A stretch of DNA of 64,000 bases from Molossus alvarezi (GCA_037176705.1 JBAWUJ010000111.1:1-64000), one strand, 5' to 3'; shown: positions 1 through 10,245, counted from the first letter of the stretch. The notes: a model not told the origin generated them from the letters alone. Made by a program: numbers and translations.

Positions 1-3000
1 TCCCTGGCGGGGCAGGCAGCCCGGTGGGCGGGCGCGCACCGTCCCTGGGACTCTGGTGACCTAGCACCCACTGTCTGGGCCACCCTGGTGATTGCCTGAG
101 GCCCCGCCCCACGGCCCATTCAGGCCCACCCAAGCGGTGTCCATTGATTTTTCCCTAGGATTGGCCTGTCTTGGCTCCCGCTTCACGAGGTCCTAAATTC
201 TCTGAAACCAACAACACCTGGCCTCAGCGAGCCCCATACCTCCTCTGGCTCACTGGCCCCAGGCCTGGCAGTAGTAGCAGCCAGCGTTGGGCCCCAGCTT
301 GACATTGCCTAGGCACCTCCAAGACCAGCACAGAAGGCAGCCATGTGTAGATCGCTTTGTAGCTTATGTCTGGTGGCCCCGGGGAGAACACACAGGGGCA
401 GTGGCTGACCTCGCCCCGGAGCCAGCCTAGAAGAGTTGGCCTTTCCTTTGCTCCTTTTCCCTTCAGAATATTACAATGGCATCCTCAGTACCTGGAGGTG
501 GGTCTTTGTGCTTCTTTCTCAATAGGCTGTACGTATGTGTTCTTTTTCTTGCTTCTCTCTTTCCTCCCTCCCTCCCTCCCTCTCTGGCTAGAGCCCTTTG
601 GGGCTCAGGGCAAGACTGAGGAAGTTGTACAGAGAGCTCCCACATGCCCACGGCCCTGTAGTCCCTGCTCTTTCTTCCCCAAGTCACACACGGGCAGGCA
701 CGCAGGCACCCAATGCGTGAATTTTCTGAGGAGAGGCCTGCTGCAGAACTTAGGATGAAAACCCTACCCTGCTCTTTTCCAGAAAGACAGGCATGGGCCT
801 AAGCAAGGTGGCCTGGCCTGGGCTGGGCCTGGGGAGTGGGGGTGGGGTTAGGGGGTGGGAAGGGAAGGCCAGGGCCACTTATTCCAAGGGAACAGCAATG
901 GCTTGATTCAAATGCAGAGAGCCTGGGACTTTGCCTGAGGCTTCTACAACTCCCCCACACTTAGGCCACTGATTCCAAGCTGCAGGAAGGGAGCAGGGTC
1001 AGTCTGGAGCTGAAAGAGTTCGCCTCCATGTGCCAAAGCCAAAAACTGCCCTCCACCCTCTGAGAAAGGGCAGGGTGTGGGTGGGGGTGAGGTGGCGGTT
1101 GGGTGGTGGTGGTGGTGGTGGTGGTGGTGAGCGGTGGCGGTTTAGGGGTGCAAGTGCAGGGCATCCAAGGAGAAGTTAAAGAGTCCATCTCGGCGTCATA
1201 GATTCCCCAGGCCAAACGCCGGTGTGGAGTGATGAGGGTCCAGGGAGGCCTGGTAGGGGATGAATGGACTCAGTAACCCTGTGTCTCGGTAACAACAAGC
1301 ACACTCGTACTGAAACACTGTGCTCCAGCTGACGATTTTGGTAACTCACCTTTAGGTACCCTTCACATGGATGGATGGAGAGATGGTTGGGTGGGTGGGT
1401 GGATGGATGGATGGTGAGCACTGAACTGGACAGACAGGACACACCGATCCTCCCTCCGACCACCGATTTCCAAGGGTAGGTCCGGGCCTAGGACATGGGC
1501 AACCCCCCATCAAGTGAATTTAGTTAACACCTTTGTAATTTGGACCATCAGTGAGTTTAGTGTAGGTCTCTGGGTCTGTGAGGCCACTACACAGGCCTCC
1601 CCTGAGCTCGCCTGTGTTCCTATGTGTATGTGGCCCCTGCTACGCGCACACGCGCGCACACACACGGTACTCTCCTCCGGAGAGCCCTGACTCCTAAGTC
1701 GTGATCCAGGGGTTGTTTGAAACATCACCCCAAAGGAGTGGACCCCAGGAGGGGGATGTGAACATATGTCCTAGATGCCAGTGAACTGTGTGTTCTTAAA
1801 AGGGTTCAGATCTGAGGTCGTAGGTGATGTTTATATTTACTACCCTGCAATGAGAACCTAGAAACAAGTCAGGACATCAAAAATCCCTCTCTTTGAAAGT
1901 CAGGGAGTTCCTGCATGTGTCAGAGAGGGTCCCCTATTTGTCTCCTGGCCTTCCACAGAATTCACCCCAGGACCTGAGGTGTAATCTTTGAGTCTGATGA
2001 GTTTTTTGAGTCATTCTTTGTTGTTGCTGGTGCTGGTGCTGGTGCTGGTGCTGGTGCTGGTGCTGGTGCTGGTGCTGGTGCGGGTCCTGGTGTTGGTGGT
2101 GCTTCTGCTGCAGCTGCTGCTGCCGCTGCTGCCGCTGCTGGTGCTGCTGCTGCTGCTGGTGCTGGTTCTTCAGTTAATCCTCACCCGAGGGTATTTCCTT
2201 GATTTGCAGTTGGACACTGAAATGGCAGGATAATTCTGGGAGAAGAGGAACGGAGAAACCGAGGCAGGAAAGTTAAACAGAGCCAAAGAGCTTTGCGGGA
2301 CGTGTTTAGCAGGGCCTTGTCTTGAGAACCAGGCCAACAGACTCTATTTGTCACAGAAGTGTGCAGCAGAGGAGGGGGCACGGAAGGGGAGAGGGGGAGA
2401 ATTCAGACACCACTCATCCTGAAGTTGTTGGGACAGCAGGGAGGGAGGGAGGGAGAGAGGAAGGAGGAAAGAAGAGTGTAAAGGAATGGACCAAGCAACC
2501 AAGCAACCAAGCGACAAAAGAGGCAGGTCCTTCCCAGGAATAGACCAAAGAAAAGGGGAGACTTTTGGAGTCCAACTGCACCAGGAATATCTAGGCGAGG
2601 AACTCAAACACAAAAACTTCCAGACAGAAGGGGATGTGAGGCAGAAAAGGCTCTTTAGATGAGCTGACAGCCTGCCTGTGCTTCCTAGGCCAGACGCGTA
2701 GGTGGGCTCGCTCCGTTTCCGTAATAAATGTGCATGAGTTCAGGTTGTGCTCCATTCACTTGCACTCACGTTGCAATAAATTCACGGAGCGAGCGGAAAG
2801 CAGATGTTATGTGCAGTGTCTCCTCCACCTCCTTCCCCATGAGAACACAAAGATCCAGGCTGGGGACAGCCCTCTGCCGGTGATTCAGGGGATCGTCCAG
2901 TCACACCTCTCTGGTGTCTGTGAGCGGCGGTGCAGGTCCCATTTTCATCACAGGCGGCCTTTGAGAGGGAGTGGGAGGGGGGCAGGGGGTATGGTCAAGT

Positions 3001-5732
3001 GGGAGGGCAGGAGGGAGCGGGAAGAGGGAACTCTGCAACACCTCATGAGTTTATTCTCTTTGGCTTTCCCCACACACTCACTGCTTCAAGAAGCAATGTG
3101 GAGTCACACCAAGATTCCCCACGGGAGAACAGGAAGGAGGGGTTGACGGCAGGCAAGTTTCCTTAGTAGGCCTCCTCCTCGCCCAGCCGCACCACTTGCC
3201 CTTGGCAGAGATTCCAGCGCCAGGCAAGGGGAGGAGTGGGGGCGAAAGCTTCACAGTGCCCAAAGGGTAGGGCCCCCGGCCCATGGGAAGCTGGAGGCAG
3301 GCGGGCCGAGCAGTAGAGGGGTGTCCCGTGGAACACATCTGCCGCTTTTCCATCGGACTGGAGCTTGGTGGGTTGTCGGGGCGGCGGCCCAAACACACGG
3401 GTGGAGGGGGGCGCTCGCCTAGGGCGGGACTTTTGGGGGGGTTGCCCCGCCGGTTCGGGGCCCGCCGCCACAGGAGTGTTCGCGGTGTCCTGCCAGGAAT
3501 CCCTCCGTCACCCTCTTCAGTCACCAAACCCCCTTTTTGTCTGGGAAAAGTGGACATGTGTAAAGAGGAGAAGCAAACGGACGACACAGCTCGGAGAGGC
3601 CGATTCACGTGGATTTTGTTTCCACGCGACACAGGTGTCAAGAAGGAAGTGTAAGGGATGAGGCCCCCACCTGCATTTCTCAGACCCGTGAAAGTAGTTT
3701 TTCATGGCAGGTACTGCCGCGTGTTCATTTGCCCCTACCCTGCTCCTACACACCGCCTTCCTTTTCCCCGGGGCGCAGGTGTGCTGCTAATTGCCACCAT
3801 TCAGGGCGGCCGCGGCCCCGCCCCCTTCGCCCCGCCCCCGTCCTGACGGCCCATCCCCCTGTGCGCCGACCCGGCCAGCTGTCAACCTCCTCTGTGCGGA
3901 GCTTATCACAGCCGCCACCGGGCAGGTGCTGCGCGATTGCCACACGTCACAGTGAGGCCAGCCGGATCGCATCGCATCACATCGCATCGCATCGCATCCT
4001 GACTAACGGGGCCACGGAGACGCGTGGCCCAGCGCTCGGGAGCCCGGGCTCGTGGTCGATTCACGGCAGCGGGAGGGTGCTTGGGACACTTGTCTTCTCT
4101 CCTCTGTTCTCTGCTTCTCTCTCTCTCTCGCTCGCTCTCTCTCTCTGTGTCTCTCTCTCCCGCCCCGCCCCCGTCTCCCTCTCCTCCTCTCTCTCACCCC
4201 CCTAGTCTCATAGAGCTCTCCTGTCTTGCAGGACAGGGAATTTCGCGGAGTCGTGGAAGGGACTGCTCCCCTAGGCCCCTCCTGTGCCGAGGAAGGTCAG
4301 GCGGGCAAGCGGATCCCCGGGCGGATTTGGGGATTTCCTCGGAGCGAGGAGGCAGCTTCTCTGTGCGATCTCGGTTCCGGCGGAGGACACCTGCTGCGGG
4401 CAGCGAAGCCGGACCCCGGTGGCCTGGGGTTTGGGCCGGCGCCGCCGGTACGTCAACCATCCACAGGAGTGGAAACGGTCCTGGTGCACACTGCAACTGT
4501 TTTCAGAGAGGTAGGGACTGTCGTGTCTTAGGTCAAATAAGTACTTTTGAAACATAAGTCCATCAAATCAACGTGTTCATAGTTATTGCCTGATCCGCCC
4601 GCGCCCGCCCAGCCCCCAGCACACCAGGCCAACCCCAGCCGGCCTCGCCCCCCCCACCCTGACACACACACACACGCACCCCCACGGACACGCACACCGC
4701 CCCGCCCCCCCACACACACACTGACACAGCAGCGCCCAGTCACGGCCCGTTAGAGATCCGGTCCACTGGTGGACCCGGTCGCTGTCCGTTGCAGCGGCCA
4801 AGTCCGGTGCCGGGCAACCTGTCTCTCCGGTCGCCCAGGCAACCGGCGCGGTCTCGCGTCCCCCGCAAGTCGTCCTCGCTCGTTCGGTGCCTCGATCGCG
4901 TGACCGCGGTTCTGCGGGCAGACCCGGAAGCGGGCCGGAGAGAGGCACACACGCACAGACACTCCCTCCCTCCCTCGCACACAGACACACACGGGCCTCC
5001 ACACCTCCCTCGCTCCCTCCCCCCCTCCCCCCCTTGGCCTCTGGCCAAATACAAATACAGAATCAGTCAATAAAACATTTCAATATCGCCGTGCTCTCGT
5101 CCTGTTCACGGGCTTTGCGTCAGTCTGCGGCGGCGGCGGCCGGGGCAGAGACCCTGAGAGGGCCGAGGAGATCTCCCCCTCCCTTTTGACCTGGAGAATG
5201 TTCAGTGGGCTGGCGAGGGAAGAGCGGCTGCCAGCCGCCGAGCCGGCCCGCGCGGTTTGTTTCTCACGGAAGGCTTCCGGGCCCGTGAGGAGGGAGACGA
5301 TCTGGTGGGAGACCTAAGAGTGTAGTGAGACATCAGGAGGGATACCTCGACTGGGAACATCCTCCCTGAGGAGCAAGGGTTTCCCTTCCCACCCCGGGCC
5401 CCCACCCAGCTCAGGATCCCAGTACCAGGAAGAGACGTCCCCATCCCTTGTGGCTGTGCAAACCACCGGGGATCGAGGTCCAGGCTGAGGCTGCCGGGGT
5501 CCCAGGCAGTTCCTTTGAAAGGGCCTGCCCACGCACGGAGCTCCGGGGACCCTCTTTCTGCGGGCTGCAGAGTGGGGGTGGGTGGCAGGGAGGGACAGCG
5601 GCAGCTTGAAAGGCACCAGAGACATCCCTGGGAAGAACTGAGTCAGTCCTTTGGCATTGGATGAGAGCTGGAGGGGCAGCTTTGTCCCAGGCACACGTGC
5701 TGGTGGAGGCTGCTGTTCCATGGGTGAGCCCT
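1..5732 (+). repeat. Macrosatellite unit 1 (L allele, 5732 bp, indel-bearing)
   Basis: Complete unit with the long minisatellite allele and nine GGT copies at 1102-1128. It has small indels seen in no other unit: a 3-bp loss near 730, a missing G at about 3478, a missing C at about 3522, an extra T in the run 3698-3702, an extra T at 3724-3725 and a missing G at about 5659. Most lie in short homopolymers. Their sum (minus 4) exactly explains its length relative to unit 2. The indels break the open frames that are intact in the other units. It carries the gggcc allele at about 811-845, unlike units 2-4. Confidence 0.95.
2027..2165 (+). repeat. CTGGTG/CTG minisatellite, unit 1, long allele (9 hexamers)
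   Basis: Nine CTGGTG hexamers (2027-2080) followed by a degenerate CTG-rich stretch with cgggtc, cag and ccg interruptions. It is open in all forward codon registers nearby and reads as Leu-Val repeats, which is a property of the repeat and not evidence of a gene. Confidence 0.95.
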
Positions 5733-5833
5733 TCCCTGGCGGGGCAGGCAGCCCGGTGGGCGGGCGCGCACCGTCCCTGGGACTCTGGTGACCTAGCACC
5801 CACTGTCTGGGCCACCCTGGTGATTGCCTGAGG

Positions 5834-5896
5834 CCCCGCCCCACGGCCCATTCAGGCCCACCCAAGCGGTGTCCATTGATTTTTCCCTAGGATTGG
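5834..5896. promoter_or_regulatory. GC box plus inverted CCAAT box (reference unit)
   Basis: A ccccgcccc GC box lies at 5834-5842 and an attgg (CCAAT on the minus strand) at 5892-5896, about 50 bp apart. This spacing is common in mammalian housekeeping-type promoters (Sp1/NF-Y), but both motifs are short and may occur by chance. The following stretch to about 6540 holds no recognisable gene. It has several pyrimidine tracts ending in AG (for example up to 6318) that resemble 3' splice sites. Confidence 0.3.
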
Positions 5897-6271
5897 CCTG
5901 TCTTGGCTCCCGCTTCACGAGGTCCTAAATTCTCTGAAACCAACAACACCTGGCCTCAGCGAGCCCCATACCTCCTCTGGCTCACTGGCCCCAGGCCTGG
6001 CAGTAGTAGCAGCCAGCGTTGGGCCCCAGCTTGACATTGCCTAGGCACCTCCAAGACCAGCACAGAAGGCAGCCATGTGTAGATCGCTTTGTAGCTTATG
6101 TCTGGTGGCCCCGGGGAGAACACACAGGGGCAGTGGCTGACCTCGCCCCGGAGCCAGCCTAGAAGAGTTGGCCTTTCCTTTGCTCCTTTTCCCTTCAGAA
6201 TATTACAATGGCATCCTCAGTACCTGGAGGTGGGTCTTTGTGCTTCTTTCTCAATAGGCTGTACGTATGTG

Positions 6272-6318
6272 TTCTTTTTCTTGCTTCTCTCTTTCCTCCC
6301 TCCCTCCCTCCCTCTCTG
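6272..6318 (+). repeat. Pyrimidine-rich tract with CCCT repeats
   Basis: Nearly pure T/C run interrupted by single Gs, with a (CCCT)n core at about 6295-6312 and ending in ctag. It could serve as a polypyrimidine tract with a 3' splice site, but no supporting exon is evident. Confidence 0.5.
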
Positions 6319-6565
6319 GCTAGAGCCCTTTGGGGCTCAGGGCAAGACTGAGGAAGTTGTACAGAGAGCTCCCACATGCCCACGGCCCTGTAGTCCCTGC
6401 TCTTTCTTCCCCAAGTCACACACGGGCAGGCACGCAGGCACCCAATGCGTGAATTTTCTGAGGCCCAGAGGCCTGCTGCAGAACTTAGGATGAAAACCCT
6501 ACCCTGCTCTTTTCCAGAAAGACAGGCATGGGCCTAAGCAAGGTGGCCTGGCCTGGGCTGTGCCT

Positions 6566-6599
6566 GGGGAGTGGGGTTGGGGTTAGGGGGTGGGAAGGG
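6566..6599 (+). other. G-quadruplex-prone G-rich run
   Basis: Six runs of three to five Gs within 34 bp, separated by loops of one to three bases, satisfying the usual G4 pattern. Part of it resembles two telomere-like repeats (ggggttgggg, ggttaggggg). It occurs once per unit. A T/G polymorphism at its left side distinguishes units 2, 3, 4, 11 and 12 from the rest. Confidence 0.7.
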
Positions 6600-6836
6600 A
6601 AGGCCAGGGCCACTTATTCCAAGGGAACAGCAATGGCTTGATTCAAATGCAGAGAGCCTGGGACTTTGCCTGAGGCTTCTACAACTCCCCCACACTTAGG
6701 CCACTGATTCCAAGCTGCAGGAAGGGAGCAGGGTCAGTCTGGAGCTGAAAGAGTTCGCCTCCATGTGCCAAAGCCAAAAACTGCCCTCCACCCTCTGAGA
6801 AAGGGCAGGGTGTGGGTGGGGGTGAGGTGGCGGTTG

Positions 6837-6863
6837 GGTGGTGGTGGTGGTGGTGGTGGTGGT
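6837..6863 (+). repeat. (GGT)9 microsatellite
   Basis: Nine copies here and in unit 1 (1102-1128), seven in units 3 to 12. It is flanked by degenerate GGT/GCG sequence. Confidence 0.9.
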
Positions 6864-7101
6864 GAGCGGTGGCGGTTTAGGGGTGCAAGTGCAGGGCATC
6901 CAAGGAGAAGTTAAAGAGTCCATCTCGGCGTCATAGATTCCCCAGGCCAAACGCCGGTGTGGAGTGATGAGGGTCCAGGGAGGCCTGGTAGGGGATGAAT
7001 GGACTCAGTAACCCTGTGTCTCGGTAACAACAAGCACACTCGTACTGAAACACTGTGCTCCAGCTGACGATTTTGGTAACTCACCTTTAGGTACCCTTCA
7101 C

Positions 7102-7150
7102 ATGGATGGATGGAGAGATGGTTGGGTGGGTGGGTGGATGGATGGATGGT
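7102..7150 (+). repeat. GGAT/GGGT microsatellite
   Basis: Tetranucleotide runs of ATGG and TGGG type. No length change between units was noticed. The surrounding sequence (6864-7375) contains nothing else I can identify. Confidence 0.85.
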
Positions 7151-7375
7151 GAGCACTGAACTGGACAGACAGGACACACCGATCCTCCCTCCGACCACCG
7201 ATTTCCAAGGGTAGGTCCGGGCCTAGGACATGGGCAACCCCCCATCAAGTGAATTTAGTTAACACCTTTGTAATTTGGACCATCAGTGAGTTTAGTGTAG
7301 GTCTCTGGGTCTGTGAGGCCACTACACAGGCCTCCCCTGAGCTCGCCTGTGTTCCTATGTGTATGTGGCCCCTGC

Positions 7376-7419
7376 TACGCGCACACGCGCGCACACACAC
7401 GGTACTCTCCTCCGGAGAG
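7376..7419. other. Z-DNA-type alternating run and adjacent small hairpin
   Basis: Positions 7376-7401 alternate strictly pyrimidine-purine for 26 bp with CG and CA steps, the classic Z-DNA-forming pattern. Four bases later a perfect 6-bp inverted repeat (ctctcc, loop tcc, ggagag) lies at 7405-7419. Between here and the minisatellite (7420-7761) I see only unique sequence without a recognisable feature. Confidence 0.6.
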
Positions 7420-7761
7420 CCCTGACTCCTAAGTCGTGATCCAGGGGTTGTTTGAAACATCACCCCAAAGGAGTGGACCCCAGGAGGGGGATGTGAACAT
7501 ATGTCCTAGATGCCAGTGAACTGTGTGTTCTTAAAAGGGTTCAGATCTGAGGTCGTAGGTGATGTTTATATTTACTACCCTGCAATGAGAACCTAGAAAC
7601 AAGTCAGGACATCAAAAATCCCTCTCTTTGAAAGTCAGGGAGTTCCTGCATGTGTCAGAGAGGGTCCCCTATTTGTCTCCTGGCCTTCCACAGAATTCAC
7701 CCCAGGACCTGAGGTGTAATCTTTGAGTCTGATGAGTTTTTTGAGTCATTCTTTGTTGTTG

Positions 7762-7900
7762 CTGGTGCTGGTGCTGGTGCTGGTGCTGGTGCTGGTGCTG
7801 GTGCTGGTGCTGGTGCGGGTCCTGGTGTTGGTGGTGCTTCTGCTGCAGCTGCTGCTGCCGCTGCTGCCGCTGCTGGTGCTGCTGCTGCTGCTGGTGCTGG
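7762..7900 (+). repeat. CTGGTG/CTG minisatellite, unit 2, long allele (9 hexamers)
   Basis: Same structure and length (139 bp) as in unit 1. Hexamers occupy 7762-7815. The interrupted CTG part contains two CCG triplets and one CAG. Confidence 0.95.
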
Positions 7901-8172
7901 TTCTTCAGTTAATCCTCACCCGAGGGTATTTCCTTGATTTGCAGTTGGACACTGAAATGGCAGGATAATTCTGGGAGAAGAGGAACGGAGAAACCGAGGC
8001 AGGAAAGTTAAACAGAGCCAAAGAGCTTTGCGGGACGTGTTTAGCAGGGCCTTGTCTTGAGAACCAGGCCAACAGACTCTATTTGTCACAGAAGTGTGCA
8101 GCAGAGGAGGGGGCACGGAAGGGGAGAGGGGGAGAATTCAGACACCACTCATCCTGAAGTTGTTGGGACAGC

Positions 8173-8250
8173 AGGGAGGGAGGGAGGGAGAGAGGAAGGA
8201 GGAAAGAAGAGTGTAAAGGAATGGACCAAGCAACCAAGCAACCAAGCGAC
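8173..8250 (+). repeat. Homopurine run with GGGA repeats and CCAAGCAA octamers
   Basis: Positions 8173-8211 are all purine (GGGA repeats, then mixed AG). Three tandem CCAAGCAA-type octamers follow at 8226-8250. The homopurine run is a possible triplex-forming tract. Confidence 0.8.
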
Positions 8251-8440
8251 AAAAGAGGCAGGTCCTTCCCAGGAATAGACCAAAGAAAAGGGGAGACTTT
8301 TGGAGTCCAACTGCACCAGGAATATCTAGGCGAGGAACTCAAACACAAAAACTTCCAGACAGAAGGGGATGTGAGGCAGAAAAGGCTCTTTAGATGAGCT
8401 GACAGCCTGCCTGTGCTTCCTAGGCCAGACGCGTAGGTGG

Positions 8441-8529
8441 GCTCGCTCCGTTTCCGTAATAAATGTGCATGAGTTCAGGTTGTGCTCCATTCACTTGCAC
8501 TCACGTTGCAATAAATTCACGGAGCGAGC
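8441..8529. other. 11-bp perfect inverted repeat with two AATAAA motifs in the loop
   Basis: Left arm gctcgctccgt (8441-8451) and right arm acggagcgagc (8519-8529) are perfect reverse complements. The 67-bp interval between them contains AATAAA at 8458-8463 and 8510-8515. A GT-rich stretch (ggttgtgctcc) follows the first AATAAA, as expected for a plus-strand polyadenylation site. In unit 11 the right arm is disrupted by C-to-A at 59635. Confidence 0.55.
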
Positions 8530-8784
8530 GGAAAGCAGATGTTATGTGCAGTGTCTCCTCCACCTCCTTCCCCATGAGAACACAAAGATCCAGGCTGGGG
8601 ACAGCCCTCTGCCGGTGATTCAGGGGATCGTCCAGTCACACCTCTCTGGTGTCTGTGAGCGGCGGTGCAGGTCCCATTTTCATCACAGGCGGCCTTTGAG
8701 AGGGAGTGGGAGGGGGGCAGGGGGTATGGTCAAGTGGGAGGGCAGGAGGGAGCGGGAAGAGGGAACTCTGCAACACCTCATGAG

Positions 8785-8790
8785 TTTATT
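8785..8790 (-). terminator. Candidate minus-strand poly(A) signal
   Basis: TTTATT on the plus strand is AATAAA on the minus strand. On the minus strand it lies 22 nt after the stop codon of the 216-codon frame at 8813-9463 and is followed by a GT-rich element (ggtgttg), the normal layout of a cleavage and polyadenylation site. It is present in every complete unit. Confidence 0.35.
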
Positions 8791-8812
8791 CTCTTTGGCT
8801 TTCCCCACACAC

Positions 8813-9463
8813 TCACTGCTTCAAGAAGCAATGTGGAGTCACACCAAGATTCCCCACGGGAGAACAGGAAGGAGGGGTTGACGGCAGGCAAGTTTCCTTA
8901 GTAGGCCTCCTCCTCGCCCAGCCGCACCACTTGCCCTTGGCAGAGATTCCAGCGCCAGGCAAGGGGAGGAGTGGGGGCGAAAGCTTCACAGTGCCCAAAG
9001 GGTAGGGCCCCCGGCCCATGGGAAGCTGGAGGCAGGCGGGCCGAGCAGTAGAGGGGTGTCCCGTGGAACACATCTGCCGCTTTTCCATCGGACTGGAGCT
9101 TGGTGGGTTGTCGGGGCGGCGGCCCAAACACACGGGTGGAGGGGGGCGCTCGCCTAGGGCGGGACTTTTGGGGGGGTTGCCCCGCCGGTTCGGGGCCCGC
9201 CGCCACAGGAGTGGTTCGCGGTGTCCTGCCAGGAATCCCTCCGTCACCCTCTTCAGTCCACCAAACCCCCTTTTTGTCTGGGAAAAGTGGACATGTGTAA
9301 AGAGGAGAAGCAAACGGACGACACAGCTCGGAGAGGCCGATTCACGTGGATTTTGTTTCCACGCGACACAGGTGTCAAGAAGGAAGTGTAAGGGATGAGG
9401 CCCCCACCTGCATTTCTCAGACCCGTGAAAGTAGTTTTCATGGCAGGTACTGCCGCGTGTCAT
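8813..9463 (-). other. Candidate 216-codon open frame, intronless, repeated in units 2-11
   Basis: The frame starts with ATG at 9463 and ends with TGA at 8813. Two GC boxes lie about 90 bp upstream (9551-9574) and a poly(A) signal 22 nt downstream. The product is not recognised. It is rich in Pro, Arg, Ser and Cys, has one short hydrophobic stretch (about residues 47-60, with LLLL) and no convincing signal peptide, membrane segment or known domain. The Kozak context is weak (C at -3). Copies lie at 14543-15193, 20186-20836, 25831-26481, 31480-32130, 37198-37848, 42916-43566, 48637-49287, 54280-54930 and 59922-60572. In unit 1 small indels break it. The only change seen between copies is Phe27 (L units) to Leu27 (S units). 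Because units are nearly identical, conservation says nothing about selection. It could equally be a chance frame in GC-rich DNA. Confidence 0.15.
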
Positions 9464-9550
9464 TTGCCCCTACCCTGCTCCTACACACCGCCTTCCTTTT
9501 CCCCGGGGCGCAGGTGTGCTGCTAATTGCCACCATTCAGGGCGGCCGCGG

Positions 9551-9685
9551 CCCCGCCCCCTTCGCCCCGCCCCCGTCCTGACGGCCCATCCCCCTGTGCG
9601 CCGACCCGGCCAGCTGTCAACCTCCTCTGTGCGGAGCTTATCACAGCCGCCACCGGGCAGGTGCTGCGCGATTGCCACACGTCAC
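9551..9685. promoter_or_regulatory. Candidate promoter core: paired GC boxes and CRE-like site
   Basis: Two identical ccccgccccc GC boxes (9551-9560 and 9565-9574) lie next to a NotI-like gcggccgc. They are followed by ttatca (a GATA-type site on the minus strand, about 9638-9643) and cacgtcac (9678-9685), which contains a CRE half-site. No TATA box is seen. The cluster could drive transcription in either direction: minus-strand towards the 216-codon frame, or plus-strand towards the candidate exon at 9967. Confidence 0.4.
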
Positions 9686-9700
9686 AGTGAGGCCAGCCGG

Positions 9701-9733
9701 ATCGCATCGCATCACATCGCATCGCATCGCATC
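9701..9733 (+). repeat. GCATC pentamer run
   Basis: Six tandem ATCGC-type pentamers with one ATCAC variant. Same length in all units inspected. Confidence 0.9.
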
Positions 9734-9826
9734 CTGACTAACGGGGCCACGGAGACGCGTGGCCCAGCGCTCGGGAGCCCGGGCTCGTGGTCGATTCACG
9801 GCAGCGGGAGGGTGCTTGGGACACTT

Positions 9827-9939
9827 GTCTTCTCTCCTCTGTTCTCTGCTTCTCTCTCTCTCTCGCTCGCTCTCTCTCTCTGTGTCTCTCTCTCCCGCCC
9901 CGCCCCCGTCTCCCTCTCCTCCTCTCTCTCACCCCCCTA
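9827..9939 (+). repeat. CT-rich tract, variable in length
   Basis: Long pyrimidine-rich tract built of CT dinucleotides with CG, GT and CCCGCCCC interruptions, ending in acccccctag. Its CT count is 2 bp longer in unit 4 and 6 bp longer in unit 5. It includes a further GC-box-like stretch at about 9895-9908. It lies immediately upstream of the candidate splice acceptor at 9966. Confidence 0.9.
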
Positions 9940-9966
9940 GTCTCATAGAGCTCTCCTGTCTTGCAG

Positions 9967-10245
9967 GACAGGGAATTTCGCGGAGTCGTGGAAGGGACTG
10001 CTCCCCTAGGCCCCTCCTGTGCCGAGGAAGGTCAGGCGGGCAAGCGGATCCCCGGGCGGATTTGGGGATTTCCTCGGAGCGAGGAGGCAGCTTCTCTGTG
10101 CGATCTCGGTTCCGGCGGAGGACACCTGCTGCGGGCAGCGAAGCCGGACCCCGGTGGCCTGGGGTTTGGGCCGGCGCCGCCGGTACGTCAACCATCCACA
10201 GGAGTGGAAACGGTCCTGGTGCACACTGCAACTGTTTTCAGAGAG
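9967..10245 (+). other. Candidate 279-bp internal exon
   Basis: A long polypyrimidine tract leads to tcctgtcttgcag, a strong-looking 3' splice site with AG at 9965-9966. A plausible 5' splice site gag/gtaggg has its GT at 10246. The segment between is 279 bp (a multiple of three) and open in two forward frames. A second weaker donor (ccg/gtacgt) lies about 60 bp earlier. The acceptor sits inside a perfect 6-bp inverted repeat (cctgtc, gacagg, loop ttgcag). No protein similarity is recognised. In unit 1 the same segment is 4232-4510. Confidence 0.25.

Noticed and set aside
1988..2233. 81-codon frame coding for Leu-Val and poly-Leu repeats
   Set aside because: It is simply the CTGGTG/CTG minisatellite in translation. 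It looks like a membrane segment only because of the repeat, and it is destroyed or shortened in the S units.
6581..6592. Interstitial telomere array
   Set aside because: Only one or two telomere-like repeats, better described as a G-rich quadruplex-prone run.
8108..8115. CTCF core motif (agggggca), also considered at 10495-10510
   Set aside because: The AGGGGGC core is there, but the preceding CCASY part does not match. The dyad at 10495 has several mismatches. By eye I find no convincing CTCF site, and a position-weight-matrix scan would be decisive for a DXZ4-like role.
8465..8881. 138-codon plus-strand frame
   Set aside because: No family resemblance and no promoter or splice support, and it is frameshifted in unit 11. 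Most likely a chance frame.
9701..9733. Pentameric satellite DNA (HSATII-like)
   Set aside because: Only six GCATC-type pentamers, a microsatellite within the unit and not a satellite array.
9738..9932. Arg/Glu-rich minus-strand frame
   Set aside because: It is the reverse complement of the CT-rich tract, so the composition is explained by the simple repeat.
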